This document shows, one piece after another, positions 40,942 to 49,731 of a stretch of DNA of 64,000 nucleotides. The notes under the pieces are model-generated. The model was not told the DNA's origin, ran no database searches, and was given only the letters and a program-made list of their open reading frames with translations. Position numbers and translations under genes: made by a program. This DNA comes from Amycolatopsis lurida (GTDB taxonomy: Bacteria > Actinomycetota > Actinomycetes > Mycobacteriales > Pseudonocardiaceae). The stretch spans positions 2,635,501 to 2,699,500 of the forward strand of contig NZ_FNTA01000004.1 in the NCBI RefSeq assembly GCF_900105055.1, written 5' to 3'. How positions within the stretch are numbered: the stretch's first letter is position 1; every line of letters starts with the position of its first letter.

Positions 40942-41838
40942 ATGAACCTTCCCGTGGACACAGACGAACTCACGAAACGGTACGGCGGGCAACTCGCCGT
41001 CGACCGGATGAAGCTGACCGTGCTGCCCGGCGAGATCTACGGCTTCCTCGGCCCGAACGGCGCGGGCAAGACGACCACGTTGCGGATGTTGCTGGGGCTG
41101 GTGCGGCCGACCTCCGGCAGCGTCCGGCTGTTCGGCAGGCCGCCCGGCGATCTGGACGGCGTCGGCGCGCTGATCGAATCGCCGGGCTTCTACCCGTATC
41201 TGTCCGGTTCGGACAATCTCAAGGTGCTGGCCCGGTACAGCGGAACGGATCCGCTCCGCGTCGGCGAGGTGCTCGCGATGGTCGACCTCGCCGATCGAGG
41301 CAAGGACCGGTACTCGACCTACTCGCTCGGCATGAAACAGCGGCTCGGTGTGGCGGCGGCGTTGCTGAAGGATCCGCGGCTGCTGATCCTCGACGAGCCG
41401 ACCAACGGGCTCGACCCGGCCGGGATGGCCGACATGCGGGTGCTGATCCGCAGGCTCGGCGCGGAGGGGTGCACCGTGCTGCTGTCGAGCCACCTGCTGG
41501 GCGAGGTCCAGCAGATCTGTGACCGCGTCGGCGTCGTCTCGCGCGGGCGGATGGTCGCGGAGAACACGGTGGCCGAGCTGCGCGGCGGCACGGTGCTGCA
41601 CATCGAGACCGAGGAGATCATGCGCGCCGCGGACCTGGTGCGGCACTGGATCGGCGCGGAAAACGTGCGCGCGAGCGGGACCGGTCTCGACCTGACCGTC
41701 GCCCCGGAACGCGCTTCGTGGCTGAACCGCGAACTCGTCACGGCGGGGATCCCGGTGCAAGAACTGCACGTCCGCGAACGGGATCTGGAACAGGTGTTCT
41801 TCGAGCTCACCGGAGAGGTGGCAGGTCATGTGGGGTAG
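40942..41838 (+). CDS. ABC transporter ATP-binding protein (drug/antibiotic type)
   Basis: A 298-residue ATPase: Walker A GPNGAGKTT, Q-loop in FYPYLSG, signature YSLGMKQRLG, Walker B LLILDEPTNGLDP and H-loop SSHLLGEV. The C-terminal 80 residues carry the domain usual for CcmA/DrrA-type exporters. It overlaps the permease gene by 11 bases. ATG 40942 has no ribosome site; a GTG at 40906 is the alternative, so the transcript may be leaderless. Confidence 0.9.
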   Translation: MNLPVDTDELTKRYGGQLAVDRMKLTVLPGEIYGFLGPNGAGKTTTLRMLLGLVRPTSGSVRLFGRPPGDLDGVGALIESPGFYPYLSGSDNLKVLARYSGTDPLRVGEVLAMVDLADRGKDRYSTYSLGMKQRLGVAAALLKDPRLLILDEPTNGLDPAGMADMRVLIRRLGAEGCTVLLSSHLLGEVQQICDRVGVVSRGRMVAENTVAELRGGTVLHIETEEIMRAADLVRHWIGAENVRASGTGLDLTVAPERASWLNRELVTAGIPVQELHVRERDLEQVFFELTGEVAGHVG

Positions 41839-42652
41839 CTGCACCGCCGAGCTGGCGAAACTCGTCCGGCGTCCGGCGAACTGGTTCATGCTGGGGATCG
41901 CGGTCGTGCTCGGCCTGACCTTCACCTATCTGCTGCCGCTCGCGGGCGCGGCGGGTTCGTCGAGCGGAGCGCCCGGTACCGACCGCGGGCTGGCCGCGAC
42001 CCTTCCGGCGAATCTGGTCGGCAACTCGATCGGCGGGCTGCCGGTGTTCCTCGGGGCGATCCTGCTCGTGCTCGGGGTGCTGGCCGTGGGCACCGAATAC
42101 GGCTGGGGCACCTGGAAGACCGTGCTGACACAAGGGCCTTCACGGCTGACCGTCTACAGTGGAAAGTTGTTCGCGCTGGCGGTCGCGTCCCTGACCGTCG
42201 TGCTGACGAGCTTCGCGACGGGCGCGGTCACGAGCGCGCTCATCGCCTCGTCGGAAGGCGAACCGATGAACTGGCCGTCGTCCGGCTCGTTGCTGACGGG
42301 GATCGGTGCGGGCTGGCTGATCGCGATGACCTGGGCGGCACTCGGCGCGGCTCTCGCGATCGCGATGCGCGGGGTGGCGCTGCCGATCGGGCTCGGCCTG
42401 GTGTGGCTGCTGGTGGTCCAGAACCTGCTGTTCGGGGTCGCGGCCCCGTTGGTGGAGTGGGTCGGCACGCTCCAGCTGGCGCTGCCGGGAGCCAACGCCG
42501 GTTCGCTGGCCGCGTCGCTGGGCGCTTCGGGCGCGACACCGGGGATCGGGGAACTCGTCGGTGTCTCCCAGGCGACCCTGGTCGTGGCCGGCTATCTCGT
42601 GGTCTTCGCCGGCCTGGGCGGCTGGCTGCTGCGGCGCCGGGATGTCCTCTGA
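41828..42652 (+). CDS. ABC transporter permease (ABC-2 type)
   Basis: A 274-residue membrane subunit with six helices, a long first extracytoplasmic loop (GSSSGAPGTDRG) and the TWKTVLTQGPSRL motif after helix 2 seen in ABC-2 permeases that work with CcmA-type ATPases. Together with the upstream ATPase it forms an exporter; the substrate could be an antibiotic, lipid or peptide. Followed by a hairpin. Confidence 0.87.
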   Translation: MWGSCTAELAKLVRRPANWFMLGIAVVLGLTFTYLLPLAGAAGSSSGAPGTDRGLAATLPANLVGNSIGGLPVFLGAILLVLGVLAVGTEYGWGTWKTVLTQGPSRLTVYSGKLFALAVASLTVVLTSFATGAVTSALIASSEGEPMNWPSSGSLLTGIGAGWLIAMTWAALGAALAIAMRGVALPIGLGLVWLLVVQNLLFGVAAPLVEWVGTLQLALPGANAGSLAASLGASGATPGIGELVGVSQATLVVAGYLVVFAGLGGWLLRRRDVL

Positions 42653-42656
42653 ACCG

Positions 42657-42709
42657 CGCGTGAAGGCCCCCTTCCCTCGGCTCAGCGAAGGGAAGGGGGC
42701 CTTCACGCG
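42657..42709. terminator. 21-bp-stem hairpin, GTGAAGGCCCCCTTC family
   Basis: Arms at 42657-42677 and 42689-42709 between the converging permease and aldo/keto reductase genes. Loop of 11 bases differs from the CCTAG loop of the first two copies. Confidence 0.8.
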
Positions 42710-42712
42710 GGA

Positions 42713-43570
42713 TCAGGCGAGCGCGTCGAGATCCGCGACGACGTCCGCGGGCAGCTCGAGTTTCGCGGCGGCGACGTTCTCGTGCAGGTGGAGCAACGAC
42801 GACGTACCCGGGATCAGCAGGATGTTCGGCGACCGCTGGAGCAGCCACGCGAGCGCGACCTGCATCGGCGTCGCGTCGACCCGGCGGGCGCAGTCGTCGA
42901 GGACACCGGACTGGAGCGGGGTGAACCCGCCGAGCGGGAAGTACGGCACGAACGGGATGTTGATGGCCGCGAGGGCGTCGAGAAGGCCGTCGTTGGCGCG
43001 ATTCGCGACGTTGTACTCGTTCTGCACGCAGACGACCGGCGCGATCGCGCGGGCTTCCTTGACCTGTTCCGCCGAGACGTGGCTCAGGCCGAGGTGCCGG
43101 ATGAGACCCTGCTGCTGAAGTTCGGCGAGCACCTCGAACGGCTCCGTGATCGAGACCGGGATCGGGAAGACGCCGTGCTCCCCCGCGAGCCGCAGGTTGA
43201 CGACGTCGAGCACGTCGACGCCGAGGTTGCGCAGGTTGTCGTGGACCGCGGAGGTCAGCTCCTCGCGTGAGAGCGCCGAGGGCCAGCCCTTGTCCGGAGT
43301 CCGCTTCGCGCCGACCTTCGTGACGATGTGCAGATCGTCCGGGTACGGGTGCAGCGCCTCGCGGATCAGCTCGTTAGTCGTGTGCGGACCGTAGAAGTCG
43401 CTGGTGTCGATGTGGGTGATGCCCAGCTCGACCGCCTCACGGAGGACGGCGATCGCGGCGTCGCGGTCGCTCGGCGGCCCCCAGATGCCGGGGCCGGACA
43501 GCCGCATGGCGCCGTAGCCCATCCGGCTCACGGTGAGATCGCCGAGAGTGAGGGTGCCGCCTGGGCTCAT
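42713..43570 (-). CDS. Aldo/keto reductase (YdbC-like)
   Basis: A 285-residue TIM-barrel reductase: DTSDFYGPHTTNELI supplies catalytic Asp and Tyr, and IVTKVGA the Lys. The usual catalytic His (DLYQLH) is replaced in LDVVNLRLAG by Arg, as in E. coli YdbC-type proteins, which is compatible with pyridoxal or carbonyl reductase activity. LLIPGTSSLLHLHEN near the end binds NADPH. Transcribed alone on the minus strand. Confidence 0.87.
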   Translation of the reverse strand: MSPGGTLTLGDLTVSRMGYGAMRLSGPGIWGPPSDRDAAIAVLREAVELGITHIDTSDFYGPHTTNELIREALHPYPDDLHIVTKVGAKRTPDKGWPSALSREELTSAVHDNLRNLGVDVLDVVNLRLAGEHGVFPIPVSITEPFEVLAELQQQGLIRHLGLSHVSAEQVKEARAIAPVVCVQNEYNVANRANDGLLDALAAINIPFVPYFPLGGFTPLQSGVLDDCARRVDATPMQVALAWLLQRSPNILLIPGTSSLLHLHENVAAAKLELPADVVADLDALA

Positions 43571-43641
43571 GATCGCTCCTTGTGCAAGTGGGTTCGGCTC
43601 ACCTTATGCAGGCTCGCCCGTCCTGGCGCGTGCGGGAAGGG

Positions 43642-43658
43642 AGCAAGGGACCTTTGCT
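43642..43658. repeat. Dispersed 17-mer AGCAAGGGACCTTTGCT
   Basis: Copy 2 of 6. It overlaps the stop codon of the TetR gene, so the hairpin begins with the end of translation. Confidence 0.75.
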
Positions 43659-44340
43659 ACCACTCGGGGCTCTGACCTGCGCGAACGACCAGACCCACCA
43701 GCTGGTTCGCCAGTCCTTCGGTCAGCCCGTCGACGAACATCGCGGGGCCGGCGGGCGCTCCGCGTTCGGCCATGACCGTCGCCACGGCCTCCCCTGGGTT
43801 CGCGTAGGGCCACAGCCCCGCGACGAGGATGAAGACGCTCTTCGCGAAGTGCCCGGCCGCTTCGGCGTCGAGCGGGGCATGGGCGCGGACGAGACCGGCG
43901 AGCCGTTCGGTCCGCTCACCCGCCCGGGTCTTGAACGTCCGCGCGGTCTCCACGGAGATGTTGCGTTCGAGCACGGCGGCCATCGTGCTGATCAGCTCGC
44001 ACAGCAGGCGCTGCCGCGAGATCGACGTCGCGATGACGGCCGCGACACGCTCGTACGCCGGCTTCGCGCCGTCAGGAACGCTTAGTTCGGCTTCGAGTTC
44101 GTCGAGCCACGCGACCCAGACCGAGTCGAGGACCTCCAGGAAGACCGCCTCGCGGCTGTCGAAGTACCGCAGCACGTTCGACTTCGCCAAGCCCACCCGA
44201 TCGCTCAGTTCTCGCAGGCTGATCCGGGAGACGGGCCGTTCGGACAGGAGTTCGCGCGCCGCACCGAGGATCGCCGCGCGCCGGGCCTCGACCTGTTCCG
44301 GCCGCCGCGCGCGCTGGAAGTCGGGGGCCACGCGCCGCAC
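43657..44340 (-). CDS. TetR-family transcriptional regulator
   Basis: A 227-residue regulator: ISLRELSDRVGLAKSNVLRY is the helix-turn-helix (about residues 40-60) and the C-terminal domain continues with a TetR_C-type helix set (LCELISTMAAVLERN). GTG 44340 or GTG 44331 are both possible starts and neither has a clear ribosome site. The next gene upstream on the same strand is the PGPGW protein, 20 bases away, so the two may be one transcript. Target unknown; no obvious palindrome beside it. Confidence 0.82.
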   Translation of the reverse strand: MRRVAPDFQRARRPEQVEARRAAILGAARELLSERPVSRISLRELSDRVGLAKSNVLRYFDSREAVFLEVLDSVWVAWLDELEAELSVPDGAKPAYERVAAVIATSISRQRLLCELISTMAAVLERNISVETARTFKTRAGERTERLAGLVRAHAPLDAEAAGHFAKSVFILVAGLWPYANPGEAVATVMAERGAPAGPAMFVDGLTEGLANQLVGLVVRAGQSPEW

Positions 44341-44360
44341 GGTACCAGACCACCCGGCTG

Positions 44361-44774
44361 TTATTCGGTCTTCGCGGCCCTCCTGGCCTGCACCCGCTTG
44401 TAGCTCCAGATCAGCAACGCGAACAGGATGAGCCCGGACAGGATCAGGCTCGATCCGGTGCTCCAGCCCCCGAGCGGCAGCCCCGGCACGAGTCCCCACA
44501 CGACCCCCGCGGCCAGCAGACCCAGCCCCGCCAGCACCGAACCCGCGATGCGCAGCGGCGACGAAACGCTGTCCTCGGCCGCCTTCATCGCCCTGTCGCG
44601 AATCGGATCGACGTACTTCTCCACGACGGGGAACTCCGAGGCCAGCACGAGCAGACCCGCGAGCACGAGCAGCAGGCCCGGCCCGGGCAGCACGAGGAGC
44701 GCGATGCCGACCAGCAGGAGAACGCCGCCCGCGATCAGGATCAAGACCTGTTTCACGGGTTTTCCGATGCCCAC
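44361..44774 (-). CDS. PGPGW-family membrane protein
   Basis: A 137-residue protein with a hairpin-like N-terminal helix pair containing LLVLPGPGLLLVLAGLLVL (the PGPG turn that names the family), then a linker and two more helices with a basic tail (KRVQARRAAK). This is a common actinobacterial family of unknown function. It precedes the TetR gene. Confidence 0.82.
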   Translation of the reverse strand: MGIGKPVKQVLILIAGGVLLLVGIALLVLPGPGLLLVLAGLLVLASEFPVVEKYVDPIRDRAMKAAEDSVSSPLRIAGSVLAGLGLLAAGVVWGLVPGLPLGGWSTGSSLILSGLILFALLIWSYKRVQARRAAKTE

Positions 44775-44918
44775 CGTCTTCTCCTCGCCGTCGCCTTTCC
44801 GTCGATTGTGCCGGTCGCGGCGGGAACGCGCTGGTCCGACACGTTCGGGTCATGGCCTTGTCGGTATCGGACGAGCCCGTTCGTCGGGGATGGTGAACAG
44901 GCTCAGACAGGAGGACCG

Positions 44919-45260
44919 ATGCGCTACATGTTGCTGATCTGCGGAAGCCCGTACCCCGGCGCGGACGAGAGCGACGAACCACTGGACGAAAAGACGCAGG
45001 CGTGGGTCGACGAGATGACCGCTCGCGGGGTCCGGCTGTCCGGCAGCAGGCTCCGGTCGGCGGCCACCGCGACCACCGTCCGGCACCGCGACGGCGAACT
45101 GCTCGTCTCGGACGGGCCGTTCGCGGAGACGAAGGAACAGATCCTCGGCTACGACCTGATCGAGTGCGCCGATCTCGACGAGGCGATCGAGATCGTGTCG
45201 AAGCATCCGGTCGCGAAGTTCGCGACCATCGAGATCCGGCCGCTCTGGCCGACCCCCTGA
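44919..45260 (+). CDS. YCII-related (DGPF) domain protein
   Basis: A 113-residue ferredoxin-like-fold protein: MRYMLLICG start, then VSDGPFAETKEQILGYDLIE (the DGPF motif) and KHPVAKFATIEIRPLW at the end. The family is often partnered with ECF sigma factors, but no sigma factor is present here. ATG 44919 has GGAGGA upstream. Chemistry unknown. Confidence 0.88.
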   Translation: MRYMLLICGSPYPGADESDEPLDEKTQAWVDEMTARGVRLSGSRLRSAATATTVRHRDGELLVSDGPFAETKEQILGYDLIECADLDEAIEIVSKHPVAKFATIEIRPLWPTP

Positions 45261-45261
45261 A

Positions 45262-45316
45262 GCGCGTGAAGGCCCCCTTCCCTCGGCTGAGTCGAGGGAA
45301 GGGGGCCTTCACGCGC
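45262..45316. terminator. 24-bp-stem hairpin, GTGAAGGCCCCCTTC family
   Basis: Arms at 45262-45285 and 45293-45316 are perfectly complementary, one base after the YCII stop. A 17-mer repeat follows 30 bases further on. Confidence 0.82.
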
Positions 45317-45345
45317 CTTTGCCGTGCCCGACCTGCGGAAGTGGT

Positions 45346-45362
45346 AGCAAAGGTCCCTTGCT
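45346..45362. repeat. Dispersed 17-mer (reverse orientation)
   Basis: Copy 3 of 6, as AGCAAAGGTCCCTTGCT. Its last base is in the stop codon of the FMN reductase on the minus strand. Confidence 0.75.
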
Positions 45363-45946
45363 CACTCCCCCGCGCGCAGCAGCTGCTCGAACGGCACGAA
45401 CCCGCTGTCCGGAGCCGCGGCCGTTGCCTCAGCCGACAGCCGCGCGGCGAACTCCCGCCCCGCCCGCGAAGCCCGCGTGTCGAGGTCGCCCGGAGACGCC
45501 CAGTCCGACGAAGCCGCGTACACCGCCGTCGCGACAGGCTCGGCGCGAAGGTAGGCGAAGAGCGGGCGCAGCGCGAAGTCGAGCACCAGCGAGTGCCGTT
45601 CGGTTCCGCCGGTAGCGCCGATCAGCACCGGCTTCCCGTCGAGCGCCTTCCGGTCCAGCACGTCGAAGAAGGACTTGAACAGCCCGCTGTACGACGCGGT
45701 GAACACGGGCGTCACGGCGATCAGGCCGTCCGCGGAGGTCACCGTGTCGATGGCCGTCCGCAGGGCGGGCGAAGGGAATCCGGTCAGCATGTTCTTCGTG
45801 ACGTCGACGGCCAGGTCCCGCAGTTCGATCACCTCGATCCGCACGTCCGGCAGCACCGAACGCGTGGCCGCGGCGAGTTTGTCCGCGAGCAGCCGCGTCG
45901 AGGAGGGCCGGCTCAAGCCCGCGGTCACCACTGCGATCGTCGTCAT
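45362..45946 (-). CDS. NADPH-dependent FMN reductase, CE1759-like partner of LLM enzyme
   Basis: A 194-residue flavodoxin-like reductase: TAGLSRPSSTRLLADKLA binds the FMN phosphate and TPVFTASYSGLFKSFFDVL is the conserved flavin-contact helix; GATGGTERHSL follows. It is translationally coupled (ATGA) to the preceding LLM monooxygenase gene, the same arrangement as the CE1758/CE1759 pair, and should supply reduced FMN to it. Confidence 0.9.
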   Translation of the reverse strand: MTTIAVVTAGLSRPSSTRLLADKLAAATRSVLPDVRIEVIELRDLAVDVTKNMLTGFPSPALRTAIDTVTSADGLIAVTPVFTASYSGLFKSFFDVLDRKALDGKPVLIGATGGTERHSLVLDFALRPLFAYLRAEPVATAVYAASSDWASPGDLDTRASRAGREFAARLSAEATAAAPDSGFVPFEQLLRAGE

Positions 45947-47016
45947 GCCGAAACCTCCAACCGGGAAGCGTGAGTAGGCGCTTCGGGCACGTGCGCCGGG
46001 CGAAGCGAGTCGAGTTCCTTGCGCAGCACCGGAATCACGTGCTCGCCCAGCAGGTCGAGCTGTTCCAGCACGGTCTTCAGCGGCAGCCCGGCGTGGTCCA
46101 TCAGGAACAGCTGACGCTGGTAGTCGCCGAAGTGCTCGCGGAAGGTCAGCGTCTTGTCGATCACCTCTTGCGGGCTGCCGACGGTGAGCGGCGTCTGCTC
46201 GGTGAACTCCTCCAGCGACGGCCCGTGCCCGTACACCGGCGCGTTGTCGAAGTACGGCCGGAACTCCCGCACCGCGTCCTGCGACTTCGGCCGCAGGAAC
46301 ACCTGGCCGCCCAGTCCGACGATGGCCTGGTCCGCTTTGCCGTGCCCGTAGTGCTCGTAGCGCTCGCGGTAGAGGCCGATCAGCGCCTGGAAGTGCTCTT
46401 TCGGCCAGAAGATGTGGTTCGCGAAGAACCCGTCGCCGTAGTAGGCGGCCTGTTCGGCGATCTCCGGGCTGCGGATCGAACCGTGCCACACGAACGGCGG
46501 AACACCGTCGAGCGGCCGCGGAGTCGAGGTGAACTCCTGCAGCGGCGTCCGGAACTTGCCCGACCAGCTGACCACGTCCTCACGCCACAACCGGTGCAGC
46601 AGGTGGTAGTTCTCGATGGCCAGCGGAATGCCCTGGCGGATGTCCTGCCCGAACCACGGGTACACCGGGCCGGTGTTGCCCCGCCCCATCATCAGGTCGA
46701 CGCGGCCGTCGGCGAGATGCTGCAGCATCGCGAAGTCCTCGGCGATCTTCACCGGGTCGTTCGTGGTGATCAGCGTGGTCGAGGTGGAAAGGATGATCTT
46801 CGACGTCTGCGCGGCGATGTAGCCGAGCATCGTCGTCGGCGACGAAGGCACGAAGGGCGGGTTGTGGTGCTCGCCGGTCGCGAAGACGTCGAGGCCGACT
46901 TCCTCGGCCTTGAGCGCGATGCGCACCATCGCCTTGATCCGCTCGTACTCGCTGGGCGCCTCCCCGGTGGTCGGGTCGGTCGTCACATCGCCCACCGTGA
47001 AGATTCCGAACTGCAT
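45943..47016 (-). CDS. CE1758-family FMN-dependent LLM monooxygenase
   Basis: A 357-residue bacterial-luciferase-like TIM-barrel enzyme: MQFGIFTVGDV start, FATGEHHNPPFVPSSPT, ILSTSTTLITTNDPVKIAEDFAML and LMMGRGNTGPVYPWFGQD. The reduced flavin comes from the coupled FMN reductase. Substrates of this group are unknown or diverse (alkanesulfonates, long-chain compounds). A TTGA-GCGT-TCAA palindrome lies 31 bases upstream of the start and could be an operator. Confidence 0.9.
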   Translation of the reverse strand: MQFGIFTVGDVTTDPTTGEAPSEYERIKAMVRIALKAEEVGLDVFATGEHHNPPFVPSSPTTMLGYIAAQTSKIILSTSTTLITTNDPVKIAEDFAMLQHLADGRVDLMMGRGNTGPVYPWFGQDIRQGIPLAIENYHLLHRLWREDVVSWSGKFRTPLQEFTSTPRPLDGVPPFVWHGSIRSPEIAEQAAYYGDGFFANHIFWPKEHFQALIGLYRERYEHYGHGKADQAIVGLGGQVFLRPKSQDAVREFRPYFDNAPVYGHGPSLEEFTEQTPLTVGSPQEVIDKTLTFREHFGDYQRQLFLMDHAGLPLKTVLEQLDLLGEHVIPVLRKELDSLRPAHVPEAPTHASRLEVSA

Positions 47017-47046
47017 GACCTGCTCCCTGGGCCGGGGTTACGTTGC

Positions 47047-47058
47047 TTGAGCGTTCAA
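47047..47058. promoter_or_regulatory. TTGAGCGTTCAA near-palindrome
   Basis: TTGA-N4-TCAA in the 110-base gap between the LLM gene (minus) and the GH76 gene (plus). Sites of this form are typical of MarR-type regulators; no MarR gene is adjacent. Confidence 0.35.
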
Positions 47059-47151
47059 CCTCACGCGCGCAAGAAGTATTCCAGACCATCGGCGCGAGCT
47101 GAAAGGGTGACTTGATCGGCCCGGAAAGTGACCGCCCCCACACTCGAATCC

Positions 47152-48576
47152 ATGTGGCTCACCTCCCTGCTTGTGACAACGTTGACATTCGCTCTCACGC
47201 CGGCCACCACCACTTCCGAACCCACCGTCGCGGCGACGATCTGCGCCAAGTACTGCGACAGCCGCGACCCCGCCTTGGCCGTCGATGAGAGAAGACCCGG
47301 CACGGCATCCGTCTGGGGCCGCGGCATCACACTGCATCTCTCCGACGGCGACAACATGGGCTGGGGCGGCATCACCGACGGCGACCCCGGCGACGAGGTC
47401 TGGCTCGACCGTTCCTTCGACGGCGGCCGCACCTGGGCGGGCGACAGCCGGATCGGCGACACCAGGATCCCGTCCGGCCACCGCGGCTGGCGGACCCTGA
47501 TGTTCAACGCCGACGACCCCGCCACCCACCGCTTCGGCGCGCTGCGCGCCTGCGGGAAGGCGAGCAACCGGCCGGAAATCGCCTGCACGCCGTGGTTCCG
47601 CACGACGGTCGCCGCGAACGACCGCACCGAAGCCGCCGCCACCGCGCTCATGCAGTTCTACGACAACGGCACCGGGCTGTGGCAGACCACGGGCTGGTGG
47701 AATTCGGCGAACGCGCTCACCGCGATCCTCGACTACAGCACCAGAACCGGCTCGCGGAACTACCGCTACGCCATCGCCAACACCTTCGACCGCAACCGCG
47801 GCGACAACTTCACCAACGAATACATCGACGACACCGGCTGGTGGGCGCTCGCCTGGATCCGCGCCTACGACCTGACGAAGGACCGCCGCTATCTCGACAC
47901 CGCCGTCATCGCGGCGAACTACATGTACTCCTACCGCGACGGGACCTGCGGCGGCGGGCTCTGGTGGTCGACGGCGAAGACGTACAAGAACGCCGTCACC
48001 AACGAGCTGTACGTGAAAGTCGCCGCGTCACTGCACAACCGGCTCCCCGGCGACACGCTCCAGCTCGCGCGGGCACGCGAGGTCTGGGGCTGGTTCCGCG
48101 CGAGCGGCATGATCAACGGGGCCGGCCTGGTCAACGACGGCCTGAACTCCTCCTGCGCCAACAACGGGCAGGCCGTCTGGAGTTACAACCAGGGCATCGT
48201 CCTCGGCGCGCTGGTCGAACTGAACCGCGCGACCGGCGACGCCACCCTGCTCACCACCGCCCGGCGACTCGCGGACGCCTCCACCACGACGTCGCTGCTT
48301 CACTCGAACGGGATCCTCCGAGACCCGTGCGAGTCCGGTGACTGCGGCGCCGACGGGCCGTCCTTCAAGGGCGCGTACGCCAGAGGGCTCGGCGAGCTGG
48401 ACCGGGTGCTGGCCGGCAGGCCGTACCGGGCTTACCTGACGCGACAGGCGAACTCGACGATCGCGAACAACCGCACGTCGCTCGATCAGCACGGCCTGCG
48501 CTGGGCCGGACCGGTCGACAAGATCGACGCCGCCCGTCAGCACAGCGCGCTGGAAATTCTCACCGCAGCTCTCTGA
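47152..48576 (+). CDS. Secreted GH76-family glycoside hydrolase (alpha-mannan/mannanase type)
   Basis: A 474-residue protein: hydrophobic leader MWLTSLLVTTLTFAL, an N-terminal insert of about 120 residues, then the (alpha/alpha)6 barrel with NEYIDDTGWWAL, whose adjacent Asp pair is the GH76 catalytic site. Also WSYNQGIVLGALVEL and LARGLGELDRVL typical of the family. GH76 enzymes cleave alpha-1,6-mannan of fungal or bacterial walls outside the cell. GTG 47128 is the alternative start; ATG 47152 gives a better signal peptide. Ends 17 bases inside the converging cyclase-like gene. Confidence 0.83.
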   Translation: MWLTSLLVTTLTFALTPATTTSEPTVAATICAKYCDSRDPALAVDERRPGTASVWGRGITLHLSDGDNMGWGGITDGDPGDEVWLDRSFDGGRTWAGDSRIGDTRIPSGHRGWRTLMFNADDPATHRFGALRACGKASNRPEIACTPWFRTTVAANDRTEAAATALMQFYDNGTGLWQTTGWWNSANALTAILDYSTRTGSRNYRYAIANTFDRNRGDNFTNEYIDDTGWWALAWIRAYDLTKDRRYLDTAVIAANYMYSYRDGTCGGGLWWSTAKTYKNAVTNELYVKVAASLHNRLPGDTLQLARAREVWGWFRASGMINGAGLVNDGLNSSCANNGQAVWSYNQGIVLGALVELNRATGDATLLTTARRLADASTTTSLLHSNGILRDPCESGDCGADGPSFKGAYARGLGELDRVLAGRPYRAYLTRQANSTIANNRTSLDQHGLRWAGPVDKIDAARQHSALEILTAAL

Positions 48577-49501
48577 GCACCGGATCCGGGACGTGCAGCC
48601 AGGCGCGGACCTCGGTCTCCTTCTCGTGCACGAGCACCTGCCGGTAGCTCATCGTGTCGAGACCGGGGCCGCCCTGGTCCTGGACGTCCTCGTGGAACCG
48701 GTCCGAGACGAGCGCCACCACGGGCGCGTCGTCCGGCGCCTCGGCCAGCGCGTCGCGCAGCACGCGTGAATCGAGCAGCCGGGCGAGCAGCACCTTCGGC
48801 CGTCCTGTCACGCCGTACTCGTCGAGGGCGATCTCACCGGCGTGGATCGCCACCCGCACGCGAATCCGCAGGCCGGGCTCGGTGACGACGTTGTACCTGG
48901 TGAGTTCCGCGGTCAGCCGGGAGACGAGCGGATACACCAGGCGGAACTTCGGGAAATGCGGCGGGACCACGACGATCATGCCGTCCCCGGTATCGCGCTT
49001 CAGGCAGGCGTCCCAGGCGATCCCGCTGGCCTCGAAGGCGTTGGCCAGCACACCGAAGAGCATGCGCCGGACCTGGACGAAGACCTCGCTGCTGCGCCCG
49101 ACCTGGCCGAAGCCGGCGATGTCGATCGAGAACAGCCCGCAGTGCATGCCGGACTCGACCCACGCCGTCGGCGGCGGGTAGAGGATCCTCTTCCGCAGCA
49201 GGGCGAGGTGGACACAGGCCACGGTGACATACAGGATCGTGCCGAAAAACCAGAGAAAGCCGAAGGCGATCTCCGTGTTGTCCGCGTCGCCCGCCCGCGC
49301 GAGGGCATAGAACATCAGGCAGGACACCGCGGAGTAGGCCAGGATGTACGGCCACAAAGACGCCCGGCGCAGCCGTAGGGCGGCATGTATGAGCGGCAAC
49401 GGCGCGAACACGCCGAGCGACCCGACGACCGCCACGAAATACCAGAGACTCACGACGCGTTGTGCGGTCGAGACGCGTGTGGGACCGGTTCCGACGGCCA
49501 C
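48560..49501 (-). CDS. Membrane-bound class III nucleotidyl-cyclase-like protein, degenerate
   Basis: A 313-residue protein: four helices (residues about 15-125) and a cytoplasmic cyclase homology domain (about 140-290). Both metal Asp positions are there: FSIDIAGFG and RDTGDGMIVVV. The later VNxAAR motif, with the Asn and Arg that stabilise the transition state, reads VLLARLLDS instead, so catalysis is doubtful. GTG 49501 has GGGGGAAG upstream; a longer frame to 49711 has no support. It may act as a nucleotide sensor. Confidence 0.72.
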   Translation of the reverse strand: MAVGTGPTRVSTAQRVVSLWYFVAVVGSLGVFAPLPLIHAALRLRRASLWPYILAYSAVSCLMFYALARAGDADNTEIAFGFLWFFGTILYVTVACVHLALLRKRILYPPPTAWVESGMHCGLFSIDIAGFGQVGRSSEVFVQVRRMLFGVLANAFEASGIAWDACLKRDTGDGMIVVVPPHFPKFRLVYPLVSRLTAELTRYNVVTEPGLRIRVRVAIHAGEIALDEYGVTGRPKVLLARLLDSRVLRDALAEAPDDAPVVALVSDRFHEDVQDQGGPGLDTMSYRQVLVHEKETEVRAWLHVPDPVLRELR

Positions 49502-49731
49502 CTTCTTCCCCCTGTCACCGTGTGACACCGGGAACGATAACGCCTCATCCAGGCCTGGAGGAAGTCGCTTTCCCCAGCCGTGACCCGGCCATCGGGACGG
49601 CGTGATCCGCCACACCCGGGGCTCGGGAGGACGAAGCTGTCGGAGGGGACGGATATCCTCCAGTACGGTGTCGCGTTGAACACCACCTCCACGAGCTAGT
49701 TCGCGAGCCATGACTCCAGGAGAAGTACCCA

